Source: Tardiphaga sp.
GTDB taxonomy: Bacteria; Pseudomonadota; Alphaproteobacteria; Rhizobiales; Xanthobacteraceae
Direction: 5' to 3'
DNA length: 43,926 nucleotides
Assembly: GCF_028290495.1 (NCBI RefSeq)
Contig: NZ_JAQGJT010000169.1
Location: forward strand, 1-43,926
The position numbers and the translations under genes are program-made. Below the pieces are notes generated by a model. The model saw only the letters and a program-made list of their open reading frames with translations, had not been told where the DNA came from and ran no database searches. Shown in pieces: positions 33,482 to 42,318 of this stretch. Numbering within the stretch: the first letter of the stretch is position 1; the number at the start of each line of letters is the position of its first letter.

Positions 33482-35254
33482 ATGAACGCCCAAGGTAAAA
33501 TCGTCCCTACCAAAATCGTCGCCAACATGATCGCGCCCGATACGTCGGGGATGAATTTTTATCGTGCCGATCCGGCGCTGGCCGATCTGCTGCGCATCCA
33601 TCTGCCGGCGGATCTGTTCGCGCATATCGAGCCGCATCTCGACCGTCTGGGCGGTCTCGTCGGCGGTCCGCTCGACGAAGCCGGGCGGATGGCCGACCAG
33701 CACGTACCGGTGCTGCACCAGCGCGATCGCTTCGGCCGCGATGCACAACGTATTGAGTATCATCCGGCCTATCGCGAACTGGAGCGCGCCGCGTTCGGCG
33801 AATTCGGTATCCATGCGATGTCGCATCGCAAGGGCATTCTCGGCTGGCCGGAGACCTATCCGGTGGCGGCGAAGCACGCTTTCACCTTCCTGTTCAACCA
33901 GGCAGAATTCGGCATGGGGTGCCCGATCAACGTCACCGACGGCGCGGCGAAGCTGCTGTCGAAATTCGGCGATGCGGCTCTGAAAGAAAAGTATCTCGAC
34001 GGGCTCACGCAGACCGACATGGCGAGGCTCACGCAAGGTGGCCAGTTCATGACCGAGAAGGAGGGCGGCTCTGACGTCGGCAAGCTCACGACCAAGGCGG
34101 TGCAGGAGGGCGACCACTGGCGCCTCACCGGCGAGAAATGGTTCTGCTCCAATGCCGACGCCGAGATCGTGATGCTGCTGGCGCGGCCGGAAGGCGCGGA
34201 GGATGGGACCCGCGGCGTCGGGCTGTTCCTGATGCCTCGGCGGCTCGAAGATGGCTCGCCGAACCACTACCGGATCGTGCGGCTGAAGGACAAGCTCGGC
34301 ACGCGCTCGATGGCTTCCGGCGAGATCAAACTGGAAGGCGCGATTGCGTATGCCGTCGGCAAGCTCGATCGCGGCTTCGTTCAGATGGCCGAGATGGTCA
34401 ACTCATCGCGGCTTTCGAACGGCGTCAAGTCGACGTCACTGATGCGCCGCGCCTATCATGACGCGATGGCGGTGGCGCGCGGCCGCGTGGTGTTCGGCAG
34501 CCGCATCATCGATATGCCGCTGGCGCGCCGGCAATTGATGAAGATCATGCTGCCGACCGAGCAAGCGTTGTCGATGAGCTTCCTTACGGCGGATGCGCTG
34601 GACCGCGCCGAGGCTGGCAGCCAGGACGCCGCGGCCTTGCTGCGCATTCTCACGCCCACGCTGAAATTCCGCGCTACCCGCGATGCGCGAAAAGTCTGTG
34701 GTGACGCGATGGAGATGCGTGGCGGCATCGGCTATATCGAGGAATTCGCTACCGCGCGGCTGCTGCGCGATGCGCATCTCGGCTCGATCTGGGAGGGCAC
34801 TGGCAACATCGTGGCGCTCGATGCGCTGAAGCGCGCGGTCGGTCGCCATGGCGCGGAGGCCGCACTGGCCGCCGACCTGCATGCGCGGCTCGATGATAGC
34901 GCGAGCGTGCCGCAGGCGTGGCGCGACCGGCTGCATGGTCTGGTCGATCGTGCGATCAGCTTTGCTCGGGACGTCGCAGCGAAGGTCGACAACGAGGCGG
35001 ATGCGCGGCGCGCCACCAGTTCGCTGTACCATGTCGCCAGCGCGGTCACGCTTTCGTGGGAAGCGCATCGTATCCACGCGCTGCGCGGTGACGCCCGGCG
35101 CCTGCTGCTGTCGCGGCTGGTTATAGATCATCGCCTGATGGCGCCGGATCCGTTCGCGGTGATCGAGACCGACACGCAACGCGTCATCGTGGAACATCTC
35201 TTGAGCGAGCGGGATGTGGGGATGACGGAGGCGGCGCGGCTGGTGGTGGAATAG
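33482..35254 (+). CDS. Acyl-CoA dehydrogenase family protein (AidB-like)
   Basis: 590 residues from ATG 33482. FAD-dependent acyl-CoA dehydrogenase fold with FMTEKEGGSDVG (FAD/substrate loop), GEKWFCSN and the C-terminal RGGIGYIEEFATARLLRDAH and IWEGTGNI motifs. The long N-terminus and the overall length place it near the AidB / large acyl-CoA dehydrogenase group rather than the short-chain enzymes of about 380 residues. AidB homologues protect DNA from alkylation or oxidise acyl-CoAs; the activity here is open. It is convergent with the amidase at 35326. Confidence 0.88.
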   Translation: MNAQGKIVPTKIVANMIAPDTSGMNFYRADPALADLLRIHLPADLFAHIEPHLDRLGGLVGGPLDEAGRMADQHVPVLHQRDRFGRDAQRIEYHPAYRELERAAFGEFGIHAMSHRKGILGWPETYPVAAKHAFTFLFNQAEFGMGCPINVTDGAAKLLSKFGDAALKEKYLDGLTQTDMARLTQGGQFMTEKEGGSDVGKLTTKAVQEGDHWRLTGEKWFCSNADAEIVMLLARPEGAEDGTRGVGLFLMPRRLEDGSPNHYRIVRLKDKLGTRSMASGEIKLEGAIAYAVGKLDRGFVQMAEMVNSSRLSNGVKSTSLMRRAYHDAMAVARGRVVFGSRIIDMPLARRQLMKIMLPTEQALSMSFLTADALDRAEAGSQDAAALLRILTPTLKFRATRDARKVCGDAMEMRGGIGYIEEFATARLLRDAHLGSIWEGTGNIVALDALKRAVGRHGAEAALAADLHARLDDSASVPQAWRDRLHGLVDRAISFARDVAAKVDNEADARRATSSLYHVASAVTLSWEAHRIHALRGDARRLLLSRLVIDHRLMAPDPFAVIETDTQRVIVEHLLSERDVGMTEAARLVVE

Positions 35255-35259
35255 GTTGC

Positions 35260-35321
35260 AGCCCGGATGAGCAAAGTGACATCCGGGGGCAATCCCGGAT
35301 GTCACTCCGCTCATCCGGGCT
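35260..35321. repeat. Palindromic intergenic repeat (type E), double hairpin
   Basis: Outer arms AGCCCGGATGAGC (35260-35272) and GCTCATCCGGGCT (35309-35321) enclose GTGACATCCGGG (35276-35287) and CCCGGATGTCAC (35294-35305), all perfect. It fills the 71-bp gap between two convergent stop codons, so it could terminate both transcripts or stabilise their 3' ends. Confidence 0.85.
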
Positions 35322-35325
35322 ACGT

Positions 35326-36792
35326 TTAAAACCCCTTCGGAGGTACGAAGCCGCCGAACGCCTGTTCGATCAATTCTGCGAGCTTCAACGGCGTGCGGTC
35401 TTCCAGCCAGGGACCTACGATCTGCAGCCCGATCGGCAGGCCATCATTCGACATGGCCACCGGGATCGCGGTGGACGGCAGGCCGGGCAACGTGGCGATG
35501 CCGGGCCAGACCAATTGATCGACGTAAGGATAGTTCTGGCCGTCGATGTCGATGACTCGCTTGGTCTGGTCGGGTTCGTGGTCGTGCGGATAGGCCGGGG
35601 TCGGCATCACCGGGCAGATCACCGCATCGAACTCACGGAACAGCGCGCGCCATTGTGCGCGCAGCCGGTTGCGGCCGGTCTCTGCGACCAGCCAGTCGCG
35701 ATGGGTGAGTGCCGCGCCGCGCAGGCGTTCGGCGCCAAGGCTGATGTCGGCTGGATCGAGTTGTGCAACCATGGCCTGGTAGCCGGCATAGACGTCCGGC
35801 GATGCCGACGCTTCGAGCAACGCCAGTAGAATCCGCATGTACAGCCGCGCGCCGTCCGCGAGATCGGGCAGCAGTGGGCTTGTGCGCGATACGACGACAC
35901 CGGCCTTCGTCAGATTCGCAGCAAGCGTCTCGACCGCGCCACGTACGCTGGCGGCGCTGGCAATCAATGGATGCACGTCAAGCACCAGTACGCGGAAATC
36001 CTTCAGCGCAGTGTGCCGCGCCGGCGGCAAAGCGAGCTTGTAACCGACGCCTTCATGCAACGGATCGGGGCCGGCGATGACGTCGAGCGTCAGCGCCAGA
36101 TCGGTAGCGCAGCGCGCCATCGGGCCGATCACGGAAAGATCCCGGGTCCCGGGCAGCGGCGGGAACGGGGGGGCGACGTGGCCGCGGGTGGCTGCCAGAG
36201 CGAGGGTCGGCTTGTGGGCGTAGATGCCGCAGTAATGTCCGGGCACCCGCAGCGAGCCGCCGATGTCGGAGCCGAGCGACAGCGCGCCGTAGCCGGCAGC
36301 CAGGGCGGCCGACGATCCGCCGGACGAGCCGCCCGGGGTGCGGCCGAGATCGAACGGATTGTTGGTGGTGCCGTAGATGTCATTATAGCTCTGCCAGTCG
36401 CCGAGTCCGAGCGGCACATTGGTCTTGGCCAGGATCACGCCGCCGGCGTCCTTCACGCGGGTGATCGCCAGCGCGTCTTCCGCGGCGATAAAATCCTTCT
36501 GTGCCGGAAATCCCCATGTCGTCGGCAGGCCGGCGACGTTGAAGGACTCCTTGACCGTCATGGGAATGCCGAGCAGCGGCCTGGTTTCACCGCGCGCCAG
36601 CGCTGCATCGGCAGCTTTGGCGGCGTCGATCCCTCTGGCAAAGTCGCGCACGCAGACCGCGTTGACCCGCCCGTCATGCTGCTCGATCTGCGCGATGGTG
36701 GCCTGCGCCAGTTCGACCGCGGACACCTGTTTGGCCTTCAGCGCGGCCGACATCTCGGTGGCGGTCGCAAAAATGGAGAGTGATGCAGTCAA
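35326..36792 (-). CDS. Amidase-signature hydrolase
   Basis: 488 residues from TTG 36792, chosen because AGGAG stands 7 nt before it; TTG 36825 is the longer alternative. Triad Lys81 in TVKESFNVAG, Ser in PGGSSGGSS (about 156-157) and nucleophile Ser180 in GSDIGGSLR. Soluble cytoplasmic amidase; substrate not visible. It is a different subtype from the operon amidase at 26178-27593 and has no small partner gene. It lies next to an acyl-CoA dehydrogenase (convergent) and hemN (same strand). Confidence 0.88.
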   Translation of the reverse strand: MTASLSIFATATEMSAALKAKQVSAVELAQATIAQIEQHDGRVNAVCVRDFARGIDAAKAADAALARGETRPLLGIPMTVKESFNVAGLPTTWGFPAQKDFIAAEDALAITRVKDAGGVILAKTNVPLGLGDWQSYNDIYGTTNNPFDLGRTPGGSSGGSSAALAAGYGALSLGSDIGGSLRVPGHYCGIYAHKPTLALAATRGHVAPPFPPLPGTRDLSVIGPMARCATDLALTLDVIAGPDPLHEGVGYKLALPPARHTALKDFRVLVLDVHPLIASAASVRGAVETLAANLTKAGVVVSRTSPLLPDLADGARLYMRILLALLEASASPDVYAGYQAMVAQLDPADISLGAERLRGAALTHRDWLVAETGRNRLRAQWRALFREFDAVICPVMPTPAYPHDHEPDQTKRVIDIDGQNYPYVDQLVWPGIATLPGLPSTAIPVAMSNDGLPIGLQIVGPWLEDRTPLKLAELIEQAFGGFVPPKGF

Positions 36793-36889
36793 GACAGGCT
36801 CCTGTTGGGTTTCAGTAGGAAGCAAGCATGGGCAGTTTGGCGCGTCGGGGCAAGTCCCGCCGGGCGGCCACGATCAGGTCACGGATGGC

Positions 36890-38245
36890 TCACACCGACA
36901 GCGAATGTTGGCCGGCCGCCACTTTGAGATAGGCGTCGAAGCGGGCGCAGATATTGCGCACGAACGGGCGGCCAAGCGAAGTCAGCCTGAAGCCGGTCGT
37001 GGTTGATTCGACGAAGCCGTCGCCGTCTTCCGCCACGATAGCGTCGGCTTCATCCAGCAACGCGCTCGAAGCGTCGTCGAAATTCCGCATCACGGCTGCA
37101 GCTGAAAATTCGAAATCGCACATCAGGCGTTCGATGACGAAAGCGCGCAGCCGGTCGTCCGGCGTCAGTGCCCGACCGCGCACGGTGGCTAAACCGCCCT
37201 GATCGATGCGGCTGGCATAGTCGGCGGCCGCTACGGCATTCTGCATGTAGCCCTGCGGCAGCTTTCCGATAGCCGAGGCACCCAGTCCGATCAACGCATT
37301 GGTGCGGTCGGTTGTATAGCCCTGAAAGTTTCGATGCAGCGGCTTCGTCGCCAGGCTGTCATCGTACCGCGCGAAGTGGTCGAGCCCGAGCTGTCGGTAG
37401 TCGGCGTCTTCAAGTTGCGTCGTCACCTGGCGGGCCATCTTGAAGCGTTCGATGGGGCCGGGGAGCGTTTTCTCATCGATCAGCTTCTGGTTGGGCGCCT
37501 TCCACGGCAAGTGGGCGTAGCCGAACATTGCGATACGGTCGGGCGACAGCTCCAGAACCTGCTCGATGGTGCGCGACAGACTCTGCATGGTCTGTTGCGG
37601 CAAGCCGTAAACCAGGTCGAAATTCACCGATGCAACGTCGCGCGCGCGGAACATATCGACCGTTGCTTTGGTGACTTCATAGCCCTGCGACCGGCCGATC
37701 GCCACCTGCACCGCCGGGTCGAAATCCTGCACGCCGATCGAGATCCGGTTTATACCGATCCCCACCATCACATCGGCCTTGGCCTCCGTCATCAAGCGCG
37801 GATCGATCTCGATGGCGAATTCGGGCGCGTCATCGAACTGGAAGTTACGCCGCAAGGTGTCGCCAAGCCGCGCAATGTCGGGTGCCGAAAGGATATCCGG
37901 CGAGCCGCCGCCCCAGTGGATATGCGTGACATGGTGTCGGCGCGGCAGCAACGCGGCAACGCTGGCAATCTCACATTGCAGCGTCTCGAGGTAGCGCGCG
38001 ACGGGCTCATAGCGGTGGGTCGCCTTGGTGCTGCAGGCGCAATACCAGCACAGATCGTTGCAGTACGGGATGTGCACGTATAGCGACAATGCGGCATCAT
38101 CTTCAAGCGCACCAAGCCATTTGCGATAATCCGCGGGGCCGACAGTCGGGACGAAATGATTGGCGGTGGGATAGCTCGTGTATCGCGGCAACGGAGCGGC
38201 GCGGCGCATCACCAGGGCGGCTTCGTCGATCTTGATAGGATTCAT
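36890..38245 (-). CDS. hemN: Oxygen-independent coproporphyrinogen III dehydrogenase
   Basis: 451 residues from ATG 38245; the frame is open to 38776, but the extra part is the intergenic region and the end of the next gene. Radical-SAM enzyme with the cluster motif C-x3-C-x2-C: Cys62, Cys66, Cys69 in YCNDLCWYCAC. It converts coproporphyrinogen III to protoporphyrinogen IX without oxygen, so it serves haem synthesis under anaerobic or microaerobic conditions. A near-perfect FixK/FNR box sits about 77-90 bp upstream (38322-38335). Confidence 0.95.
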   Translation of the reverse strand: MNPIKIDEAALVMRRAAPLPRYTSYPTANHFVPTVGPADYRKWLGALEDDAALSLYVHIPYCNDLCWYCACSTKATHRYEPVARYLETLQCEIASVAALLPRRHHVTHIHWGGGSPDILSAPDIARLGDTLRRNFQFDDAPEFAIEIDPRLMTEAKADVMVGIGINRISIGVQDFDPAVQVAIGRSQGYEVTKATVDMFRARDVASVNFDLVYGLPQQTMQSLSRTIEQVLELSPDRIAMFGYAHLPWKAPNQKLIDEKTLPGPIERFKMARQVTTQLEDADYRQLGLDHFARYDDSLATKPLHRNFQGYTTDRTNALIGLGASAIGKLPQGYMQNAVAAADYASRIDQGGLATVRGRALTPDDRLRAFVIERLMCDFEFSAAAVMRNFDDASSALLDEADAIVAEDGDGFVESTTTGFRLTSLGRPFVRNICARFDAYLKVAAGQHSLSV

Positions 38246-38321
38246 TGATCTGCTCTGCGGCTCCCTGCGCGACTTAAAGTCAAACGCCTGGAGAAGATAC
38301 AGCGCGCAGGGCGTTGCAAAA

Positions 38322-38335
38322 ATGATCTGGATCAA
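38322..38335 (-). promoter_or_regulatory. FixK/FNR-type box upstream of hemN
   Basis: Read on the minus strand: TTGATCCAGATCAT. It matches the FixK2/FNR palindrome TTGAT-N4-ATCAA with only the last base changed. It lies 77 bp upstream of the hemN start, in the gap of about 180 bp behind the epoxide-hydrolase-like gene. FixK2 control of hemN is established in Bradyrhizobium; for this locus it is inferred. Confidence 0.82.
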
Positions 38336-38424
38336 GGCGCCGAAGTTCGCGCCGACGTCGGTGTTCAGCGACAGCGCGCCGAACAAATGGCACGGCGGTT
38401 CGCGCAGCCTGACGCTGCGCACCG

Positions 38425-39633
38425 TTAGCCCGGCGACGTCTGCGTCGTCTTCAGGAATGCCAGGAGCAGCCGGCTGACTTCCGCCGGCTGCTCCTGCTGC
38501 ACCCAGTGACCGGCGCGGTCGATCAGATGCATACCGCGGATGTCGCTGCAGGCCTTGGTCTGCATCGCGTCGAGCACGCCGGGGCGCTGATGGATGCCCC
38601 AATCCTGCCGCCCGGAGATGAAACAGGACGGCACGTCGATGCTTCGGCCCGACCATGTCTGCTGCTCGGCGTTGAACGCGCCCGACGTGCCGCAGCGATA
38701 CCATTGCAATCCGCCCTGGAATCCGGTGCGGGCATATTCGCCGGCATAGAAGGCGAGTTCGCGCTCCGGCAGCCATTTGCAGGCGCCGATCTGCTGCGCC
38801 GACGGCATCTCGGTGGCGACCGTCTCCGCCATCGTTCGTCCCAGATCCATCACGTAATAGGTCGGCATCTTCGCCAGTTCGGTCGCGGTCCAGCCTTGCA
38901 GCGGATAGGGCGTGTTGCCGGGCCAGTCCGCGCTCTTTTGATGATAGTAGCCGCGCAGGAAGTTATGCACGCCCTGCGGCGCGTGCTGCATGTCGGCATT
39001 GGCACAACGCTTTGAATAGTACCATTGATAGTGCTCGCGCGGTCGCGGCAGGGCTGCGAGGTCGCGATGGATCGGATCTTCGGCGGTGGGCGCCGCGGGC
39101 TTGTCCGCTGTGTCGAACGGCAGCGGCGGCGGCCCGGCGAACGGCGCGCTCATCAGCGCGACCGAACGAAACACATCCGGCCGCACCAGCGCGCACCACG
39201 CCGCAACCGACGAGCCGAAATCATGGCCGATCACGGCGTCGACATGGCGATAGCCGAATGCCGACACCAGCCCCAGTGCATCGCGTACCAGGTTGAGCAG
39301 CCGGAATGGGCGGATGTCGCCGTCATAGTCGGCATCCCAGCCGGTGGTGCGGCCATAGCCGCGTTGGTCCGGCGCGATCACGTGATAGCCGGCCGCGGCC
39401 AGCATCGGCATCACCTTGCGCCAGCTATAGGCCAGTTCGGGAAAGCCGTGCAGCAACAGCACGCAGGGCCGGCCGGTGGTCTCGAAGCCGGCTTCGAGCA
39501 CATGGACGCGCAGGCCGTTGATATCATCGACAAAGCGCGAGCGAATTCCGGGCGGCAGAATGTCGGAGGAGATGGCGTCCAAGATGTTCGATCCCGCTGG
39601 ATTTTGATTCTGATTTTGAATCGATCCTAACAC
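38425..39633 (-). CDS. Alpha/beta hydrolase, epoxide-hydrolase-like
   Basis: 402 residues from GTG 39633; an alternative TTG start lies at 39582, downstream of GGGA, and would drop the QNQNQNP-type N-terminus. Alpha/beta hydrolase fold with the oxyanion motif LLLHGFPE, nucleophile elbow GHDFGSSVAAW (Asp rather than Ser, as in epoxide hydrolases and haloalkane dehalogenases) and late His in DRAGHWVQQEQP. The cap segment holds Tyr residues (QWYYSK, RGYYHQ) that could activate an epoxide. Substrate unknown. Confidence 0.85.
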   Translation of the reverse strand: MLGSIQNQNQNPAGSNILDAISSDILPPGIRSRFVDDINGLRVHVLEAGFETTGRPCVLLLHGFPELAYSWRKVMPMLAAAGYHVIAPDQRGYGRTTGWDADYDGDIRPFRLLNLVRDALGLVSAFGYRHVDAVIGHDFGSSVAAWCALVRPDVFRSVALMSAPFAGPPPLPFDTADKPAAPTAEDPIHRDLAALPRPREHYQWYYSKRCANADMQHAPQGVHNFLRGYYHQKSADWPGNTPYPLQGWTATELAKMPTYYVMDLGRTMAETVATEMPSAQQIGACKWLPERELAFYAGEYARTGFQGGLQWYRCGTSGAFNAEQQTWSGRSIDVPSCFISGRQDWGIHQRPGVLDAMQTKACSDIRGMHLIDRAGHWVQQEQPAEVSRLLLAFLKTTQTSPG

Positions 39634-39653
39634 GGGAGCTTATCTTTGCGAGC

Positions 39654-40892
39654 CTATCGCCGGAATCTCGCCACCAGCTCGACATGCGGCGTGTGCCGGA
39701 ATTGATCGACCGGGGTTACGCTGTCGATCTTGTAGCCGCCGTCGATCAGAATTTTGGCGTCCCGCACAAAGCTCTGCACGTTGCAGGATACCGCGACCAC
39801 CGTCTTGATCTTGCTGGCGGCCAGCTTCTCGGCCTGCGCCTGCGCGCCGGAGCGCGGCGGGTCGAACACCACGGCGTCGACGTCGCGCAATTCCTGCGTC
39901 ACCAGCGGGCGGTGAAACAGGTCGCGCACAGCGGCGGTGATCGGCTTCAGGCCGGAGGTCTCCTTTGCCGCCTGCTGCAACGACTGGATCGCGCCGGCGT
40001 CGGAGTCGTAGGCCATCACGCGCGATTTCGCGGCGAGGCGCAATGCGAACGGGCCGACGCCGCAGAATAGATCGACGATCACTTTCGAGCCCTTGCAGGC
40101 TTTCACGACCAGTTCGGCCAGGGCTTGCTCGCCAGCGGCGGTGGCCTGCAGGAACGAACCCGGTGGCAGCACGACCTGCGCGCTGCCGACCGTGATCATC
40201 GGCGGCGTGCGCATCAGTACCAGTTCGCCGTGCCGCGTCAGGCGCGCGAGTTTGTAGTGTTCGGCAAGCTGCGACAGCTTGGCGATCAGCGGCGTCGGCA
40301 GTGGGCCGGTGCCGCGGACATCGACGTCGAGGCCATTGCTGGCCGCAGTCAGCTGGATATCGAGCGGCTTGTCGGTAGGTTTGAGCAACAAGGCCAGCGC
40401 GCGGGCCACGTCGAGCGCGCCATGCAGGCCGGGATCGAGGATCGGGCAATCCTCGATCGCGACGATGGCGTGGCTGGCGGCAGCGGAAAAGCCGACGCGG
40501 ATTTCGTTGTCGCCACCGCGGCGCGCGTGCGCCGTGATGCGGCGCCGGCCTGCGCCGTGGGCGTCGATGATCGGATCGACCGGGCAATCGATCTTCGCAT
40601 GCGCCAGCGTGTCGATCACGATCTGCCGCTTCCACGCCTGATACGGATCCGGCTGCCAGTGCTGGATGGCGCAGCCGCCGCAACGGCTGAAATATTGGCA
40701 GAACGGATCGATCCGCTCCGGGCTGGCGGTCTCGACATGTTCGAGCTTGCGGCGTTCGGCATGGCCGGGCGAGGGCAGGGTTTCGACGGTCTCACCGGCC
40801 AGCGTGTAGGGCACGAACACGGTGGCGCCGCCGGCAAAAGCGACGCCGTCGCCGCGCTGGCCGACATGGTCGATGAGGAGGCGTTCACCCAC
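39654..40892 (-). CDS. RNA (uracil-5-)-methyltransferase, RlmD/TrmA family
   Basis: 412 residues from GTG 40892. The GTG overlaps the stop of the upstream tlyA gene, which suggests translational coupling; the longer in-frame start at 41000 lies inside tlyA. An N-terminal TRAM-like domain ([17 protein letters not shown]) is followed by a Cys cluster Cys65, Cys71, Cys74 for an iron-sulfur cluster ([11 protein letters not shown]). The SAM motif is [12 protein letters not shown], and the catalytic Cys lies in [10 protein letters not shown] with DPPRSG before it. It makes 5-methyluridine in rRNA or tRNA with SAM. Which RNA is not certain. Confidence 0.85.
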   Translation of the reverse strand: MGERLLIDHVGQRGDGVAFAGGATVFVPYTLAGETVETLPSPGHAERRKLEHVETASPERIDPFCQYFSRCGGCAIQHWQPDPYQAWKRQIVIDTLAHAKIDCPVDPIIDAHGAGRRRITAHARRGGDNEIRVGFSAAASHAIVAIEDCPILDPGLHGALDVARALALLLKPTDKPLDIQLTAASNGLDVDVRGTGPLPTPLIAKLSQLAEHYKLARLTRHGELVLMRTPPMITVGSAQVVLPPGSFLQATAAGEQALAELVVKACKGSKVIVDLFCGVGPFALRLAAKSRVMAYDSDAGAIQSLQQAAKETSGLKPITAAVRDLFHRPLVTQELRDVDAVVFDPPRSGAQAQAEKLAASKIKTVVAVSCNVQSFVRDAKILIDGGYKIDSVTPVDQFRHTPHVELVARFRR

Positions 40893-41640
40893 GGCGCGCG
40901 CCGAGGAAGAATTCGATGTTGCCGTCGCCGCCGGCGATGGAAGAGGGGAAGATGTCAATGTCGGTACAACCTTGTGTCGCGGCGAATGCCGCGATGTCAT
41001 CGCACACCGCCTGGTGTACGGAAGCGTCCTTGATGATGCCGCGCTTGGAATGCTGCCGCGGCGCCTCGAATTGCGGCTTGATCAGCGCCAGCAGATGCAT
41101 CGGTGATGCCGCCAGCGACAGCGCCACCGGCAGGACGGCCTTCAGCGAGATGAAGCTGACGTCGATCACCACCACGTCCGGCCGCGCCGGCAATCGCTTG
41201 TTCTCATAGGCGCGGATGTCGGTCTCTTCCATCGAAACGATCTTTGGATGGCCGTGCAGCGACGGATGCAACTGGCTGCGGCCGACATCGATCGCGAACA
41301 CCAGGCTGGCGCCGTTCGCCAGCAGCACCTCGGTGAAGCCGCCGGTGGACGCGCCGACGTCGAGGCAGACGTGGTCCTCGATCTCGATCGGATAGCGCTC
41401 CAGTGCGCCGGCTAGCTTGACGCCGCCGCGCGACACGAAGGGATGCGCCGGCTGCGCGCTGATCACGGCGTCTTCCGCGATGCTCTCCGAGGCTTTGGCC
41501 ACCAATTTGTCGTCGGCGATCACCAGCCCGGCCTCGATCGCTGCCTGCGCCCGCGCACGGCTCTCGAACAGGCCGCGTTCGACCAGCAGCATGTCGGCGC
41601 GCTTACGCGAGGTCGGTTGATTGATTGGGCGCTTTGCCAT
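40885..41640 (-). CDS. tlyA: TlyA-family rRNA 2'-O-methyltransferase / S4-domain protein
   Basis: 251 residues from ATG 41640. An N-terminal S4 RNA-binding domain ([21 protein letters not shown], about 15-75) precedes a FtsJ-like SAM methyltransferase with motif [15 protein letters not shown] and the lysine-containing RGGVKL and ALIKPQFE segments. TlyA proteins methylate ribose in 16S and 23S rRNA; older annotations call them hemolysins. The stop overlaps the next gene. The order dxs - tlyA - RNA methyltransferase is common in Rhizobiales. Confidence 0.92.
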   Translation of the reverse strand: MAKRPINQPTSRKRADMLLVERGLFESRARAQAAIEAGLVIADDKLVAKASESIAEDAVISAQPAHPFVSRGGVKLAGALERYPIEIEDHVCLDVGASTGGFTEVLLANGASLVFAIDVGRSQLHPSLHGHPKIVSMEETDIRAYENKRLPARPDVVVIDVSFISLKAVLPVALSLAASPMHLLALIKPQFEAPRQHSKRGIIKDASVHQAVCDDIAAFAATQGCTDIDIFPSSIAGGDGNIEFFLGARRG

Positions 41641-41642
41641 GC

Positions 41643-42191
41643 TCAGGGTTTCGTCGCTGTAGCGAGGCGCAGGCAGGCCTCGAAGCCGGCCAGATCGTGC
41701 CAGAGATCGGCGGGCTTGCGGGACGGCACGACCAGCGGCGCGCCGTACAGGTCGAGCGCGTGGATCATCATCAGATTGTCGGTTTGGCCGAAATCCTCGA
41801 CGGTCAGACCATCGGCATCCGTGAAGCGGCCGTCCTGCGCGGTGACGCTCGTGATCTCGCGCACACGGTCGACATACAACGTGGGGTCATTCGAGTAGGC
41901 GAAACAATTTTTGCCGCGGCCGGCCATGTAGCCGAGTTCATAGACGGTGCCGGCATCGGCGCCCGGTCCGCGAAATGGCGTCAGATTGGCGATGATCGCG
42001 TCGGCCTCGTTCATCATGGCCTCGTTGCCGCGGAATATCTGGAGCGAAGCGTCGGGCGCTGCGAGATCGATCAGGTTGTCGAGCGGATAAAGGCCCGTGG
42101 TGCCATGACGCGCGCAAATCTCGACCTTGCGTCGTCCGATGGCGACTGCGTCTGGCAGGAATACGTCGGGGCCGGCGAGATAGATTCTCAT
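41643..42191 (-). CDS. Nucleoside 2-deoxyribosyltransferase family protein
   Basis: 182 residues from ATG 42191. Nucleoside 2-deoxyribosyltransferase-like fold with RIYLAGPDVF at the start, the ADAIIANLTPFRGPGAD loop and the catalytic-Glu region GTVYELGYM. Such enzymes exchange bases between deoxynucleosides or hydrolyse nucleotides. It lies 2 bp before tlyA and behind dxs on the same strand. The exact substrate is not visible. Confidence 0.82.
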   Translation of the reverse strand: MRIYLAGPDVFLPDAVAIGRRKVEICARHGTTGLYPLDNLIDLAAPDASLQIFRGNEAMMNEADAIIANLTPFRGPGADAGTVYELGYMAGRGKNCFAYSNDPTLYVDRVREITSVTAQDGRFTDADGLTVEDFGQTDNLMMIHALDLYGAPLVVPSRKPADLWHDLAGFEACLRLATATKP

Positions 42192-42207
42192 GGTCGAATG
42201 CTCTCGT

Positions 42208-42290
42208 CGTCATTGCGAGGAGCACTTGCGACGAAGCAATCCAGTCTTCGCTTGGAGTCTCTGGATTGCTTCGCTGCGCTCGCAATGATG
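42208..42290. repeat. Palindromic intergenic repeat (type C), copy 2
   Basis: Outer arms CGTCATTGCGAG (42208-42219) and CTCGCAATGATG (42279-42290, one mismatch) and inner arms CGAAGCAATCCAG (42232-42244) with CTGGATTGCTTCG (42261-42273). The inner stem is identical to the copy at 28578-28691. It lies between dxs and the deoxyribosyltransferase gene. Confidence 0.85.
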
Positions 42291-42318
42291 AACGCAGCGC
42301 TGTCGCTCAGGCGTTGGC

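Noticed and set aside
38246..38776. N-terminal extension of hemN by 177 residues
   Set aside because: It covers the FixK/FNR box and the end of the neighbouring hydrolase gene; HemN proteins start near ATG 38245.
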